Positions 1 to 7,738 of a stretch of DNA of 44,198 bases are shown piece by piece. The position numbers and the translations under genes were made by a program. This DNA comes from an uncultured Clostridia bacterium. Lineage in GTDB: Bacteria; Bacillota; Clostridia; Christensenellales; QALW01. Positions within the stretch are counted from its first letter, which is position 1, and each line of letters begins with the position of its first letter. Location: positions 1 through 44,198 of the forward strand of contig CAKRZX010000021.1 of assembly GCA_934434555.1 (NCBI GenBank), given 5' to 3'. The notes below the pieces were generated by a model that saw nothing but the letters and a program-made list of their open reading frames with translations, was not told the DNA's origin and ran no database searches.

Positions 1-18
1 GTGTAAGGAGGCAGAGCG

Positions 19-1260
19 ATGAAACAGTTTGGAAAAATACTCAAATTCGAGCTGAAAGGCTATCTTAAAAACAAAGTCTTTACAGGCGTCACGATCTTTC
101 TTGTAGTCGCAATCGCTGTTGCCATGTTTATTCCGAATATTATATCGGCTTTCAAGTCCGGGACAACACCGCCAAAGGATCTTCCCGTAATGCTTGTGTA
201 CGCCGAGGACGAAACCCTTTCTAAAACCGTAAAGGAATATTTTACGCAAGCCTTTACGGGGTATAACGTAAAGGTTGCGGACGGAACACTTGACGATATA
301 AAATCGCAGATTACAAGCGGCAGCGTCGAGTGCGCTTTTGTTCTGAACAGTCCGTCGTCTTACACTTATTACGTAAACAATCTCAATATGAGGGATTCCA
401 ATCAGGCTGTTGCGAACACGGTATTGCAAGAGGTTTACAGAGTGAACGCGATGATACAAAACGGACTGTCCCCCGAACAGGCGAGGGATATTATGTCGGT
501 GGTTATCGAAAGCGACACGATGACACTCGGTGTTGACCAGATAAAGAATTATTTCTATACCTACATAATGATATTTGCATTATATATGGTGATTATGCTT
601 TACGGACAGCTGGTTGCGACCAACGTGGCAAGCGAAAAGAGTTCACGCGCCATGGAAGTTCTGATTACGAGCGCAAAGCCGACGAGTATGATGTTCGGAA
701 AGGTTTTTGCGTCCTGTATCGTAGGCTTTACTCAACTTGTGCTTGTGTTCGGCTCGGCTCTGCTGTTTTATAATATCAACAAAGCGCAGCTGCAGAATCC
801 GGTAATCGCTTCGATATTCGATATGCCAATAAGCCTGTTTATTTATATGCTTGTGTTCTTTGTTCTCGGCTTTTTGATTTACGCTTTCCTTTACGGCGCA
901 ATCGGTTCAACCGCGTCAAAACTTGAAGATATAAGCACTATGGTACTGCCTGTCACTTTCCTTTTCATTATTGCCTTTATGGTCGTTCTGTTCTCGATGA
1001 TCGGCGGAAACGTAAACTCTGCATTGATGAAGGTATTCTCGTATATTCCGTTCACCTCGCCTATGGCTATGTTTACAAGAATCTGTATGAGTACTGTTGC
1101 CTGGTATGAAATTTTCATTTCCATTATAATCTTAATCGGCTCTACCGTCGGCATCGGAATCCTTTCCGCAAAGATTTACCGTGTAGGCGTGCTTCTTTAC
1201 GGCACGCCGCCAAAGCTTACAAAAATTATGAAAGAGGTTTTTAAGAAACAATATGGATAA
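19..1260 (+). CDS. ABC-2 type transporter permease (NatB-like)
   Basis: Membrane subunit of an ABC exporter of the ABC-2 class, resembling NatB-type permeases that pair with a separate ATPase. The 413-residue protein has one N-terminal membrane segment (about residues 22-44), a hydrophilic extracytoplasmic region (about 45-175), then a cluster of five or six hydrophobic segments from about 180 to 395, the usual architecture of this family. The start is supported by AAGGAGG at 6-12. The window opens with gtgtaa, which could be the stop of the preceding gene, expected to be the partner ATPase, but that gene lies outside. The next gene overlaps its 3' end by 8 bases. The substrate cannot be told from sequence; Na+ or drug/peptide export are both seen in the family. 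Confidence 0.85.
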   Translation: MKQFGKILKFELKGYLKNKVFTGVTIFLVVAIAVAMFIPNIISAFKSGTTPPKDLPVMLVYAEDETLSKTVKEYFTQAFTGYNVKVADGTLDDIKSQITSGSVECAFVLNSPSSYTYYVNNLNMRDSNQAVANTVLQEVYRVNAMIQNGLSPEQARDIMSVVIESDTMTLGVDQIKNYFYTYIMIFALYMVIMLYGQLVATNVASEKSSRAMEVLITSAKPTSMMFGKVFASCIVGFTQLVLVFGSALLFYNINKAQLQNPVIASIFDMPISLFIYMLVFFVLGFLIYAFLYGAIGSTASKLEDISTMVLPVTFLFIIAFMVVLFSMIGGNVNSALMKVFSYIPFTSPMAMFTRICMSTVAWYEIFISIIILIGSTVGIGILSAKIYRVGVLLYGTPPKLTKIMKEVFKKQYG

Positions 1261-1450
1261 TAAAGCAAAGCAAGGCGGGCTTGGCATCGTATCCGTTCTG
1301 ACGATTATCTTTATTGTGCTGAAGCTGTTGGGCGTTATCCAGTGGAGTTGGATATGGGTGCTTTCGCCCATATGGATTTCCGCTGTGATTGTGGTCGCTG
1401 TGTTTTCCGTTATCCTGATTGGCGGAAGGATTAAAAAGGGGAAATGGTAA
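1253..1450 (+). CDS. Small two-helix membrane protein
   Basis: A 65-residue protein with two hydrophobic segments (about residues 10-27 and 36-56) joined by a short tryptophan-rich turn (WSWIWVLSPIW) and ending in a basic tail. The VLKLLGVI...WSW..VLSPIWIS pattern resembles small proteins annotated as transmembrane Fragile-X-F-associated, found in phages and Firmicutes; this is recalled, not searched. It starts inside the last codons of the ABC permease (8-base overlap), so it is probably translated by coupling and belongs to the same transcript. A hairpin terminator follows at 1481. Function is unknown. Confidence 0.6.
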   Translation: MDNKAKQGGLGIVSVLTIIFIVLKLLGVIQWSWIWVLSPIWISAVIVVAVFSVILIGGRIKKGKW

Positions 1451-1480
1451 CTTCCCGCTTCCAAAACCGAATATCTCTCC

Positions 1481-1517
1481 AATCACCTGTTTTCGATGCT
1501 GAAAGCAGGTGATTTTT
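1481..1517 (+). terminator. Hairpin terminator after the ABC transporter operon
   Basis: AATCACCTG at 1481-1489 pairs with CAGGTGATT at 1506-1514, a 9-bp stem with a 16-base loop, followed by TTT. It lies 30 bases after the stop of the small membrane protein gene. Confidence 0.6.
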
Positions 1518-1529
1518 GATAGGATGTGC

Positions 1530-1562
1530 AAAGAACCGCCGATGTTTCGGTGGTTCTTTGTT
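1530..1562 (+). terminator. Second stem-loop, possible backup terminator
   Basis: AAAGAACCGCCG (1530-1541) pairs with CGGTGGTTCTTT (1548-1559) with one G-T pair and a six-base loop, followed by a weakly T-rich stretch. It sits just behind the first terminator. Confidence 0.4.
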
Positions 1563-1609
1563 GTTTATTCATCAATGTTATGCTGAGTTTACAAAGGAGG
1601 TGTCTGCCG

Positions 1610-1710
1610 ATGGCAGGAAGAAAGAGCAAGGAGTCATTACTCCGGCTACCGTCCGTCAGAAAGAGGACGGCAGATATGAGCAAATTTACGAAGCTTTTTT
1701 GTTGCGTTAA
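1610..1710 (+). pseudogene. Possible remnant of an integrase N-terminus
   Basis: A strong ribosome binding site (AAAGGAGG, 1593-1600) precedes an ATG at 1610 that opens MAGRKSKES. After a few codons the plausible reading moves one frame, where TPATVRQKEDGRYEQIY is read. Basic openings followed by a VRQKEDGRYE-type segment are typical of the N-terminal arm-binding region of clostridial tyrosine integrases. If so, this is a frameshifted, truncated scrap: nothing integrase-like follows and the frame closes at 1710. No promoter is obvious. The assignment rests on a short motif and is tentative; the alternative is a short non-functional frame behind a chance ribosome binding site. Confidence 0.3.
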
Positions 1711-1761
1711 AAATGGAAATTGTATATCGAAAAACATTTAATATTACATTTAAAAAGGGTA

Positions 1762-1790
1762 TTGCATTTATTTGAACAGTATGATATAAT
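1762..1790 (+). promoter_or_regulatory. Promoter for the small membrane protein pair
   Basis: TTGCAT at 1762 and TATAAT at 1785 with a 17-base spacer, about 150 bases before the first of two tandem paralogous genes. Confidence 0.6.
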
Positions 1791-1938
1791 GTATATGCAA
1801 TGGAACAGCGTAATACGTTTTCCTGGCAGCAAGAGATATTCTCAAACAAAAAACGCAGCAAAGAAAGGAGGCATGTATCGAAAAAGCGCTTATTATAAGT
1901 TTTATTGCGTAAATATTTTTTTGAAAGGTAGTTTAACC

Positions 1939-2268
1939 ATGCGAAGACATTTTTTTCTTCTAATCACGGTAATAGCGGAAACGGTTTTAATACTGCTGCT
2001 GGCTGTGCTTTTGTGGAATCCGGCGGAAAAGAAAGACCTTTCTCAATTACCGCAGGAAAAGCAAATAGCATATCTTCATTCCGAGGGAATCCAATTCAGT
2101 GAAGAATACAATGCATATGCGCTGATAATGATAAAGAACTGCGAGCGTGACCCTGATTATGAATCCGATGTTTCGATTTATCAAGACGTAGTAGGCGGCA
2201 CAAAGCCCGAATTGTCCGATATTCGCAACGCAGTAAATAAGTACTACGGACGTACCGCGGAGGGTTAA
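1939..2268 (+). CDS. Small membrane-anchored protein, paralogue A
   Basis: A 109-residue protein with one N-terminal hydrophobic segment (about residues 4-25) after a basic start, then a charged, soluble-looking domain. I do not recognise the family. It is clearly related to the next gene: both have N-terminal anchor, (E)K..LS.(L/M)..EKQ, a Glu-Gly/Asn-Gly segment, NCERDP/ECEANP, and a C-terminal (A/V)(N)(K/E)YYG. The ATG at 1939 was chosen because it places the basic residues and anchor at the N-terminus; an in-frame ATG at 1873 has AAGGAGG only two bases upstream, too close to use. The domain probably lies outside the membrane. The gene is transcribed with its paralogue, one base apart. Confidence 0.6.
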   Translation: MRRHFFLLITVIAETVLILLLAVLLWNPAEKKDLSQLPQEKQIAYLHSEGIQFSEEYNAYALIMIKNCERDPDYESDVSIYQDVVGGTKPELSDIRNAVNKYYGRTAEG

Positions 2269-2269
2269 A

Positions 2270-2596
2270 ATGAGAAGCAGAGTTTTACTAATCGTTTCAA
2301 TTGTTGAACTTGTAATCATCGCAGTTCTTGCAACCGTTTTCTTTCAGCCGAAAGAAAAACAAAAACTTTCGGAAATGCGGTATGAGAAGCAAGTGGAATT
2401 TCTTAAAGAAAACGGAGTTGAGGAAGGCGATTTGCAGTTTGCAATAATGTGCATTTCCGAATGTGAGGCAAATCCTTATTATGTCCCCGCAGTGAGCTCC
2501 ACTCGACTTTTCCCGATTGCAGAAAAAGTGAGAAAAGCGGTAAACGAATACTACGGCATTCAGGCACCGGATGTTGTCTTTCACACTTTTGAATAA
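2270..2596 (+). CDS. Small membrane-anchored protein, paralogue B
   Basis: A 108-residue protein with an N-terminal signal-anchor (about residues 4-24) and a charged domain, paralogous to the gene directly upstream. The conserved positions run the whole length (KQKLSEMRYEKQ, ECEANP, VNEYYG), so the pair arose by tandem duplication. The ribosome binding site GGAGGG (2259-2264) lies inside the end of the upstream gene, one base separates stop from start, and a terminator follows, so the two form a bicistronic unit. Function is unknown. The conserved cysteine in (N/E)CE(R/A) and the repeated YYG ending are the only marks I can point to. Confidence 0.6.
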   Translation: MRSRVLLIVSIVELVIIAVLATVFFQPKEKQKLSEMRYEKQVEFLKENGVEEGDLQFAIMCISECEANPYYVPAVSSTRLFPIAEKVRKAVNEYYGIQAPDVVFHTFE

Positions 2597-2601
2597 ACAA
2601 A

Positions 2602-2636
2602 GCCTGTTGCGGCAGAACCTGCAACAGGCCTTTTTA
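2602..2636. terminator. Bidirectional hairpin terminator
   Basis: GCCTGTTGC (2602-2610) pairs with GCAACAGGC (2621-2629) and is followed by CTTTTTATT. On the minus strand the stem is followed by TTTGTTTATT, so it can end both the gene pair to its left and the convergent gene remnant to its right. Confidence 0.8.
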
Positions 2637-2652
2637 TTACGGGCAGCACAAT

Positions 2653-3435
2653 TTATTTGCCGCCCGTCAAAAAACTTTCTTTAAGGGGAATATGCAGAAT
2701 GCACTGCTTTGTTTCAAACTTTTTGCCGCCGAAAATATCTTCGTAAACGCCGTCCTTTTTCATTTTCAGGTCACAGAAGTCGCCAAACGGTTTGTAAATT
2801 CCCACAAAAGCGGAGTTTGCAAACACGGCGGACGAATCGGAAGTGAAAATATGCACTCCCGCGCGGGAAGCAACGGAGCGAAGCACATCTTCGTGCATAT
2901 TTCCGAGCCCGCTGAAAATAACGGTGTAGCCGTCTTTTTTATTCTCAATAAGCGCAGGTTTGCCCGATTTTCCGTATACGCCGCGGAAGACACCGTCGGG
3001 CGATGAAAATGCGCAATCTTTGGGAAGTTTATAACCGTAAACCGTGTTTTCGCAAAAGATTTCCGTTCCGTCGGTGCCGATATTTTCCACACGCATTTCA
3101 AGCATATACCCGTAAAACAAGCCCACAAGTTTGTTATGATTAAGCACCTTTTTCGCGCGGGAAGCAAAATAAAGCACGGTATCGCTTATTATTTTGTTGT
3201 GAAACTTCTGATACTCAATTATTTCCCTGTCCTTAACGGGGTCAAGAAAGCCGATATGTTCGTCTTTTTCAAGTTCGTCTTTGGTGGGAATGCGCGCGTT
3301 TTCGTCGCGCTCCGACCAGGAAATGCGTGTAATGGAATGGTTCGGGCCCAAAAGCACCCAAAAGCATACAAACTGACATATAAATGTTGCGCTGCCCCGC
3401 TGTGATAATACAACGGAGCAGATTTTTGTTAAAAC
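2653..3435 (-). pseudogene. C-terminal remnant of a glycoside-hydrolase-like gene
   Basis: The frame encodes only the C-terminal part (about 245 residues) of a beta-galactosidase-like protein. Recognisable segments are ARIPTKDEL, DPVKDREIIEYQKFHN, ILYFASRAKK-like VLYFASRAKK and LVGLFYGYMLE, then a C-terminal domain from about 3060 down to the stop at 2653. Such enzymes normally carry several hundred residues of N-terminal barrel first; here that part is missing and the frame runs upstream into unrelated sequence behind an AraC gene. The breakpoint lies between about 3370 and 3440. No start codon with a ribosome binding site is visible near the junction. It is best read as a truncated pseudogene of a carbohydrate-catabolic operon whose promoter end may be the fragment at 7684. 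Confidence 0.6.
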
Positions 3436-3439
3436 GATT

Positions 3440-4246
3440 TCAGTTGCGCAGTGCACCGGGCCATTTCCCAGTGTGATCATGAAAAAAACGACAAAAATAT
3501 GCACTATCGTAAAAACCAAGCAAATCAGAAATTTCTGCAATCGACAATTCTTCATCCATAAGCAGCTGCCGCGCACGCGCTAAACGCAAGCTGCTGCGGT
3601 ATTTGACAGGGCTGACTCCTGTATATCGATGAAAAGTGCGCCGAAATGTACGCTCGCTCAAACAACAGGCGCGCGCCAAGGCGGCTACGGGGAGACTTTC
3701 GCCCAAATGGGCTTCGAGTAGCTGCAATCCCGGTGCGATCAATCGATAATCGGGGGATTTTTCGGCCAATTGGTGGATATACAGTTGATCCAGCAGTTCA
3801 TATAGGACGGAGCGCAGCAAAAACGGACGCTGCGTTTGCGAAAAAACCTGTTCTGCACGGTCAAAATATTCCGCCCACCGTGCGCCGCCGCCCGAAACCC
3901 ATACAAGCGGCTCGTCGGCAAGGGCGATATCTTCGGACAGCTGAAAGTGGATCAACGTGTCGCGCGTCAATTCGTTGTCAGAAAAAGACGCAAAATATTG
4001 CGTACCGCGTGGAATGTACAACAGGCTGCCCGCATGCGCAGTCAGATGCGAACCGTCTGGGAGATTCATCCTAAAAATCCCAGAACGAATCCACAAAATC
4101 GCGTGATCCGGCCGGCCGTTGGTGTAGTAAAATCGACGCGGTGCTTGCCATTGCTGCGGTATTACAACAATTTCCGATACGCTTTGATCCCATTTTTGCA
4201 ATATATATCTACTGCCTTTCGGTTGGTTTCCAATATATTGTAGCAT
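3440..4246 (-). CDS. AraC family transcriptional regulator
   Basis: Likely activator of the divergent sugar genes at 4379-7134. An N-terminal cupin-like sensor domain (hallmarks AGSLLYIPRGTQYFASF) is followed by a C-terminal double helix-turn-helix of about 100 residues: LARACCLSERTFRRTFHRYTG, then LARARQLLMDE and IAEISDLLGFYDSAYFCRFFH. Length (268 residues from the ATG at 4246) is normal. The start is uncertain: that ATG has no ribosome binding site, and a promoter (4265-4237) would begin transcription downstream of it, so an in-frame TTG at 4201 with AAAGG 13 bases upstream may be the true start. Codon use (many CGC/GCG, CCG proline) matches the divergent genes and differs from the flanks. 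Confidence 0.85.
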   Translation of the reverse strand: MLQYIGNQPKGSRYILQKWDQSVSEIVVIPQQWQAPRRFYYTNGRPDHAILWIRSGIFRMNLPDGSHLTAHAGSLLYIPRGTQYFASFSDNELTRDTLIHFQLSEDIALADEPLVWVSGGGARWAEYFDRAEQVFSQTQRPFLLRSVLYELLDQLYIHQLAEKSPDYRLIAPGLQLLEAHLGESLPVAALARACCLSERTFRRTFHRYTGVSPVKYRSSLRLARARQLLMDEELSIAEISDLLGFYDSAYFCRFFHDHTGKWPGALRN

Positions 4247-4265
4247 ACTTTGCGCGGATTTGCAA
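4237..4265 (-). promoter_or_regulatory. Candidate promoter for the AraC gene
   Basis: On the minus strand TTGCAA (4265-4260) and TACAAT (4242-4237) are separated by 17 bases. It implies transcription from about 4230, inside the longest possible reading frame, and is the reason to doubt the first ATG. Confidence 0.4.
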
Positions 4266-4306
4266 GACTTTGGCCGAAAAATACAATGAAAAGTACAAAA
4301 CCTCTA

Positions 4307-4335
4307 TTGTACACCGCAGCGCGCCGTGGTATAAT
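4307..4335 (+). promoter_or_regulatory. Promoter of the sugar isomerase/dehydrogenase operon
   Basis: TTGTAC at 4307 and TATAAT at 4330 with a 17-base spacer, 44 bases before the start codon. It lies in the divergent AraC intergenic region, the expected place for AraC control. Confidence 0.6.
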
Positions 4336-4378
4336 GCAAATAAAAAAATCATTGCAATTCGAAAAGGAGCGTTTTATA

Positions 4379-5161
4379 ATGAGTCAAATTGGTCTGCAAA
4401 TGTATACAATGAGAAAACACGCCAACACACCCGAAGAATACCGTGCAACTTTGCAAAAAGTCTCGGAAATTGGGTATCGGGTTTTACAAGTCACGCCGCC
4501 GTCATTTTATTCGGACGACGAATTCATGTCGCTGCTGGGAGAATACGGTCTGCGCCCGGATTCCGTCTTTGTGCCGACGGGGAAAATATGCGAATCCATG
4601 GAAAAAGCGCGGCGCCAGGCAGATTGTTTTGGTGTAGATGTGATGCGCACCGATTCGATTCCGAAAGAAATGCGGCAGGATGCAGACGGGTACCATCGGT
4701 ATGCCGCGCTGCTGAATCGCGAAGGTCGGGCATGCAAAAATGCGGGAATTCGTTTAATGTACCATTTTCATGCATTTGAATGGATTCGGTTTGGCGATAT
4801 TCACGGAATGGACATCCTGATGAACGAAACGGATCCCGATGCGGTATATTTCCAACCGGACGTTTTTTGGCTGACCTGCGCAGGATTGGAAGTTTCGCGT
4901 GCTTTGCAAATGTTCCGCGGCCGTGCATTTTCAATGCATTTGAAAGATTATGCCATTCAACCGCTGACCGGTGCGATCGAAGACAAACCGTTTAATTACG
5001 CGCCTGTCGGAACCGGAAACTTGAATTGGAAGGAAATTATGGCTTCTGCGAAAGATATCGGAATCCAGCGGTATGTGGTCGAGCAGGACGAATGCATCGG
5101 GGATAAATTCGCCGCAATTGATATCAGCTACCGCGCATTGCGAAAAATGGGACTTGAATAA
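4379..5161 (+). CDS. Sugar phosphate isomerase/epimerase-like TIM-barrel protein
   Basis: A 260-residue protein of the xylose-isomerase-like TIM-barrel family (AP endonuclease 2 fold), whose members isomerise or epimerise sugars, inosose or hydroxypyruvate using a divalent metal. Visible family positions are YHFHAFEW (His129-His131), FQPDVFW (Asp161), MHLKD (His187) and VVEQDE (Glu235), consistent with a metal site. The start at 4379 has AAAAGGAG at 4362-4369. The gene is 18 bases from a MocA-type dehydrogenase, a pairing typical of inositol or uncommon-sugar catabolism, and is divergent from an AraC regulator. The exact substrate cannot be read from sequence. Proline is mostly CCG, unlike the housekeeping genes, which suggests transfer. 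Confidence 0.8.
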   Translation: MSQIGLQMYTMRKHANTPEEYRATLQKVSEIGYRVLQVTPPSFYSDDEFMSLLGEYGLRPDSVFVPTGKICESMEKARRQADCFGVDVMRTDSIPKEMRQDADGYHRYAALLNREGRACKNAGIRLMYHFHAFEWIRFGDIHGMDILMNETDPDAVYFQPDVFWLTCAGLEVSRALQMFRGRAFSMHLKDYAIQPLTGAIEDKPFNYAPVGTGNLNWKEIMASAKDIGIQRYVVEQDECIGDKFAAIDISYRALRKMGLE

Positions 5162-5179
5162 AAATAGGAGGTATTTTCC

Positions 5180-6337
5180 ATGAAATTTGCACCTGTGAAG
5201 ACTGCGGTCATTGGCTGCGGGATGATCAGTGACACTTATCTCCACAACCTGACCCAGACATTTTCCATCATCGAAGTGGTCGGATGCGCGGATCAGGTGG
5301 ACGAAAAAGCGGCGCGACAGGCCGAAAAATACAATATTCCAAAAAGAACCGTAAACGACATTCTTGCCGACCCGGAGGTTGAATTGGTTGTAAATCTGAC
5401 GTACGCATCGTCCCATTACGAAGTCAACCGGCGCGTGCTGGAATCCGGAAAACACCTGTATTGTGAAAAAATGATGGCAGACACGGTGCCGGAGGCTCAA
5501 GAACTGGTTGCACTGGCGCAAGAAAAACACCTTCGGTTTGCCGTTGCGCCGGACACATTTTTGGGCGGATCCATGCAGACCGCGCGACAGTTTATTGACA
5601 CCGGAATCATCGGCGAACCGGTGATGGGCGTCATCCGGCTGGCACGAAATTACCAAATGATCAAGTCGGACGCGGACGACGCGGTGCGCAAATATTCCGT
5701 AATGGCGCGCGGCGGCGGCATTCCGTACGATATGGGCGGATATTATTTGCACACATTATTTAACATTTTTGGATCCGTTTCGCGCGTGTGCGGCTTTTCG
5801 TTAACACGCAACGCAACGCGGCCATACCTGAACCCGCGCCACAGCAAATTTGACGAGCCGTACTTTGTGGACACCGAAAACACCATCACCGGCGCGCTCG
5901 AATTTCGCTGCGGATTCCACGCGACCATGGCCATCACGTCCGAATGCCGCGGCGGCGATGAAAATGCGTTCGAAATTTATGGTACGGACGGGACATTATT
6001 CCTCGGTGACCCGAATATGTTTAACGATCGCCTGTATTACCGCACCAACGGCTCGGAAAAATTGGAATTCCCAATTACGCATCCGTACGGCGACCAGCCA
6101 AGCTATCGCGGAATCGGTGCAGCCGACATGGCGTGGGCGATTCGGACGAACCGACCGCACCGCTTATCGGCAGAAATGGGACTTCATGCGCTGGAAGTGC
6201 AGCGCGGCATCCTGGACAGCGCGCGCGACGGGCAGTTCCGCACGCTACGCACAACGTTCGAGCGGCCCGCACCGATCGCAGCGTCGCACCAGGGCGGCGC
6301 GTGCGACGAACGGAATCTCTATTTATATGAAGGGTGA
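5180..6337 (+). CDS. Gfo/Idh/MocA family oxidoreductase
   Basis: NAD(P)-dependent dehydrogenase that probably oxidises a sugar or inositol derivative. The N-terminal Rossmann domain has VIGCGMIS (residues 10-17), and the EKP-type substrate/nicotinamide loop appears as CEKMMAD (95-101), with Met in place of the usual Pro. The C-terminal alpha/beta domain contains GGGIPYDMGGYYLH (178-191), whose Asp-(x)6-His pair is the usual catalytic region. At 385 residues its length is normal. TAGGAGGT (5165-5172) supports the start. It is co-transcribed with the TIM-barrel gene 18 bases upstream and ended by a strong terminator. Its codon use matches the island rather than the flanks. Substrate unknown; inosose or a rare hexose are possibilities. 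Confidence 0.85.
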   Translation: MKFAPVKTAVIGCGMISDTYLHNLTQTFSIIEVVGCADQVDEKAARQAEKYNIPKRTVNDILADPEVELVVNLTYASSHYEVNRRVLESGKHLYCEKMMADTVPEAQELVALAQEKHLRFAVAPDTFLGGSMQTARQFIDTGIIGEPVMGVIRLARNYQMIKSDADDAVRKYSVMARGGGIPYDMGGYYLHTLFNIFGSVSRVCGFSLTRNATRPYLNPRHSKFDEPYFVDTENTITGALEFRCGFHATMAITSECRGGDENAFEIYGTDGTLFLGDPNMFNDRLYYRTNGSEKLEFPITHPYGDQPSYRGIGAADMAWAIRTNRPHRLSAEMGLHALEVQRGILDSARDGQFRTLRTTFERPAPIAASHQGGACDERNLYLYEG

Positions 6338-6389
6338 CGCGCACCTGGTGCAGTAAGCGAACCAAAAACAATCAAAATTGTATAAACTT

Positions 6390-6428
6390 CGCTCTCCGAA
6401 CAGGCAGGTTTCGGAGAGCGGATTTTTT
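6390..6428 (+). terminator. Strong terminator of the isomerase/dehydrogenase operon
   Basis: A perfect 10-bp stem, CGCTCTCCGA (6390-6399) with TCGGAGAGCG (6411-6420), followed by GATTTTTTT. Confidence 0.9.
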
Positions 6429-6429
6429 T

Positions 6430-6660
6430 GTTCAGCGAAAAAATTTTCGCAAGAAGTGGGCAAATTAAATTTTTACAGGGAACAAATGGCGATTTACAAC
6501 GTGAAAAACGCGCGAAAAATCAAAAATTGCGCACAAAAAGTGAATCAGAACACAGAAATCGGACGAAAACACAGTAGATATTTGCGCCAAAGTGTGATAC
6601 GATAACGGCAGAGTCTCGGCGACGGGGCAAATCAATCGAAAATCGAGGAGTGTGAATCCC
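6430..6660 (+). other. Intergenic region before the truncated permease
   Basis: About 230 AT-rich bases between the terminator and the permease gene. I see no gene and no convincing -35/-10 pair; a weak TACGAT at 6598 is the only candidate -10. GAGGAG at 6645-6650 is the permease ribosome binding site. Confidence 0.4.
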
Positions 6661-7134
6661 ATGCAAAGCAAAGCGGGGCGTGCGCGGGGCAGGCGGTTCG
6701 GCAAAGACACGCAGAAGACCATCGAGCTGACGGTGCTGGCGCTTCCGGCGCTGCTGCTGATCACGTTTCATTATGTTGCGATGCCCGGAATTATCATGGC
6801 GTTCAAAAATTTCAATTTCCGGGACGGAATATTCGGAAGCCCATGGTTTGGGCTGGAAAATTTCCGTTTTGTGTTTATCACAAACGTATCGCTGCGCGCG
6901 TTGGCGAACACGGTATTGTACAACCTTGCGTTTATCGTGACCGGACTGGTGGGGAGCATCCTGTTGGCGATTATGCTGTACGAAGTCCGGAACCGGCTCG
7001 CGCTGAAAGCGTATCAGACATTAATTTTTATCCCATATTTCCTTTCGTGGGCAATTATAACCTATTTGGTATATGCGTTCCTGGCAAATGGTAACGGAAA
7101 GGTGAAAATGTCCGCGATACGGGCAATCTCCTAA
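6661..7134 (+). pseudogene. Truncated sugar ABC transporter permease (LplB/UgpA-like)
   Basis: N-terminal half of a binding-protein-dependent sugar ABC permease. After a basic start, membrane helices run at about residues 20-42, 78-103 and 115-140. Landmarks such as PGIIMAFKNFNF, WFGLENFRFVF and YFLSWAIITYLVYAFL are typical of permeases encoded beside lipoprotein sugar-binding proteins. ATG 6661 is preferred over the in-frame GTG at 6652 because GAGGAG (6645-6650) is spaced 10 bases from it. Homology stops after FLANGNG near 7097; the last 12 or so residues before the stop at 7134 come from another gene read out of frame. A full permease has about 300 residues and an EAA loop near its C-terminus, missing here, so it should be non-functional. 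Confidence 0.75.
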
Positions 7135-7619
7135 AAGCAAAGGGCTATGACATTAAGGTGCTTGACTTAATCAATATGGATAAGAGCTATTGCTATAATC
7201 CATTCGTTTATCTTCACTCGGATAATGATATTCAAAAGATCGTGACAAACATCTTTAAGAACACAACGCCAAAAGGAAGTCAGAGTCAAGATTCGTTTTG
7301 GGATCAGGCGGCGATGATGCTCTTATTGGCACTTGTATTTTTCCTTCACTACGAAGCGCCGCCCGAGGAACAAAATTTTCCTATGGTTATGGAGATGATT
7401 CGCTCGGGTGAAGTCAAAGAGGATGACGATGGATTTATGTCACCGCTTGACCGATTGTTTGCTCGTCTTGCCGACCGAACACCCTATCATATCGCCCTTA
7501 AATATTATCGCAACTATCGCTCCGGTTCGGGAAAGACGCTTAAATCCATACAAATAACCCTTGTGGCAAGGCTTGAAAAGTTCAACCTTGGCAGCCTTGC
7601 GGCGATTACGCAAAAGTAA
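7098..7619 (+). pseudogene. Internal fragment of a TraG/VirD4-type conjugation coupling protein
   Basis: An open stretch of about 173 codons encodes an internal piece of the type IV secretion coupling ATPase of integrative conjugative elements. Recognisable segments are KGENVRDTGNLL (from about 7098), YDIKVLDLINMD, YNPFVYL, TTPKGSQSQDSFWDQAA, LLLALVFFLHYEAP, LKYYRNYRSGSGKTLKSI and LARLEKFNLGSLAAIT. The Walker A region upstream and the Walker B and C-terminal regions downstream are absent, and the frame stops at 7617-7619 directly after the homology ends. It has no proper start. The fragment lies between two unrelated truncated genes, so it is a recombination scar of a conjugative element, or a mis-join in assembly. 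Confidence 0.75.
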
Positions 7620-7684
7620 TCTTTCTTTGCTGTTTCGTCAGCCCACATATGGCGGCTGAGTTCAATATAATACGCCCAAATCAT
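7612..7684 (-). pseudogene. 5' fragment of an AraC-divergent gene of unknown function
   Basis: A complete expression signal (promoter 7738-7710, AAGGAG at 7698-7693, ATG at 7684) drives only about 24 native codons, MIWAYYIELSRHMW then ADETAKKDYF, before the sequence merges into the antisense of the TraG fragment; the fused frame closes at 7514. The N-terminus resembles, from memory, uncharacterised proteins encoded next to AraC regulators in carbohydrate loci of Firmicutes, but 24 residues are too few to assign a family. With the glycoside-hydrolase C-terminus at 2653-3435 on the same strand, it may be the other end of one disrupted operon. Confidence 0.45.
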
Positions 7685-7709
7685 TTTTTTCACTCCTTGT
7701 TTTGCACAC

Positions 7710-7738
7710 AGTATAGCATATTGACATTTTCGTATCAA
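7710..7738 (-). promoter_or_regulatory. Minus-strand promoter of the truncated gene
   Basis: TTGATA (7738-7733) and TATACT (7715-7710) with a 17-base spacer, 26 bases before the ATG at 7684. It overlaps the divergent promoter below. Confidence 0.6.

Noticed and set aside
4931..5752. 273-codon open frame on the minus strand opposite the isomerase and dehydrogenase genes
   Set aside because: It is antisense to two well-supported enzyme genes, has no ribosome binding site, and its product is not protein-like; it reflects codon bias of the sense strand.
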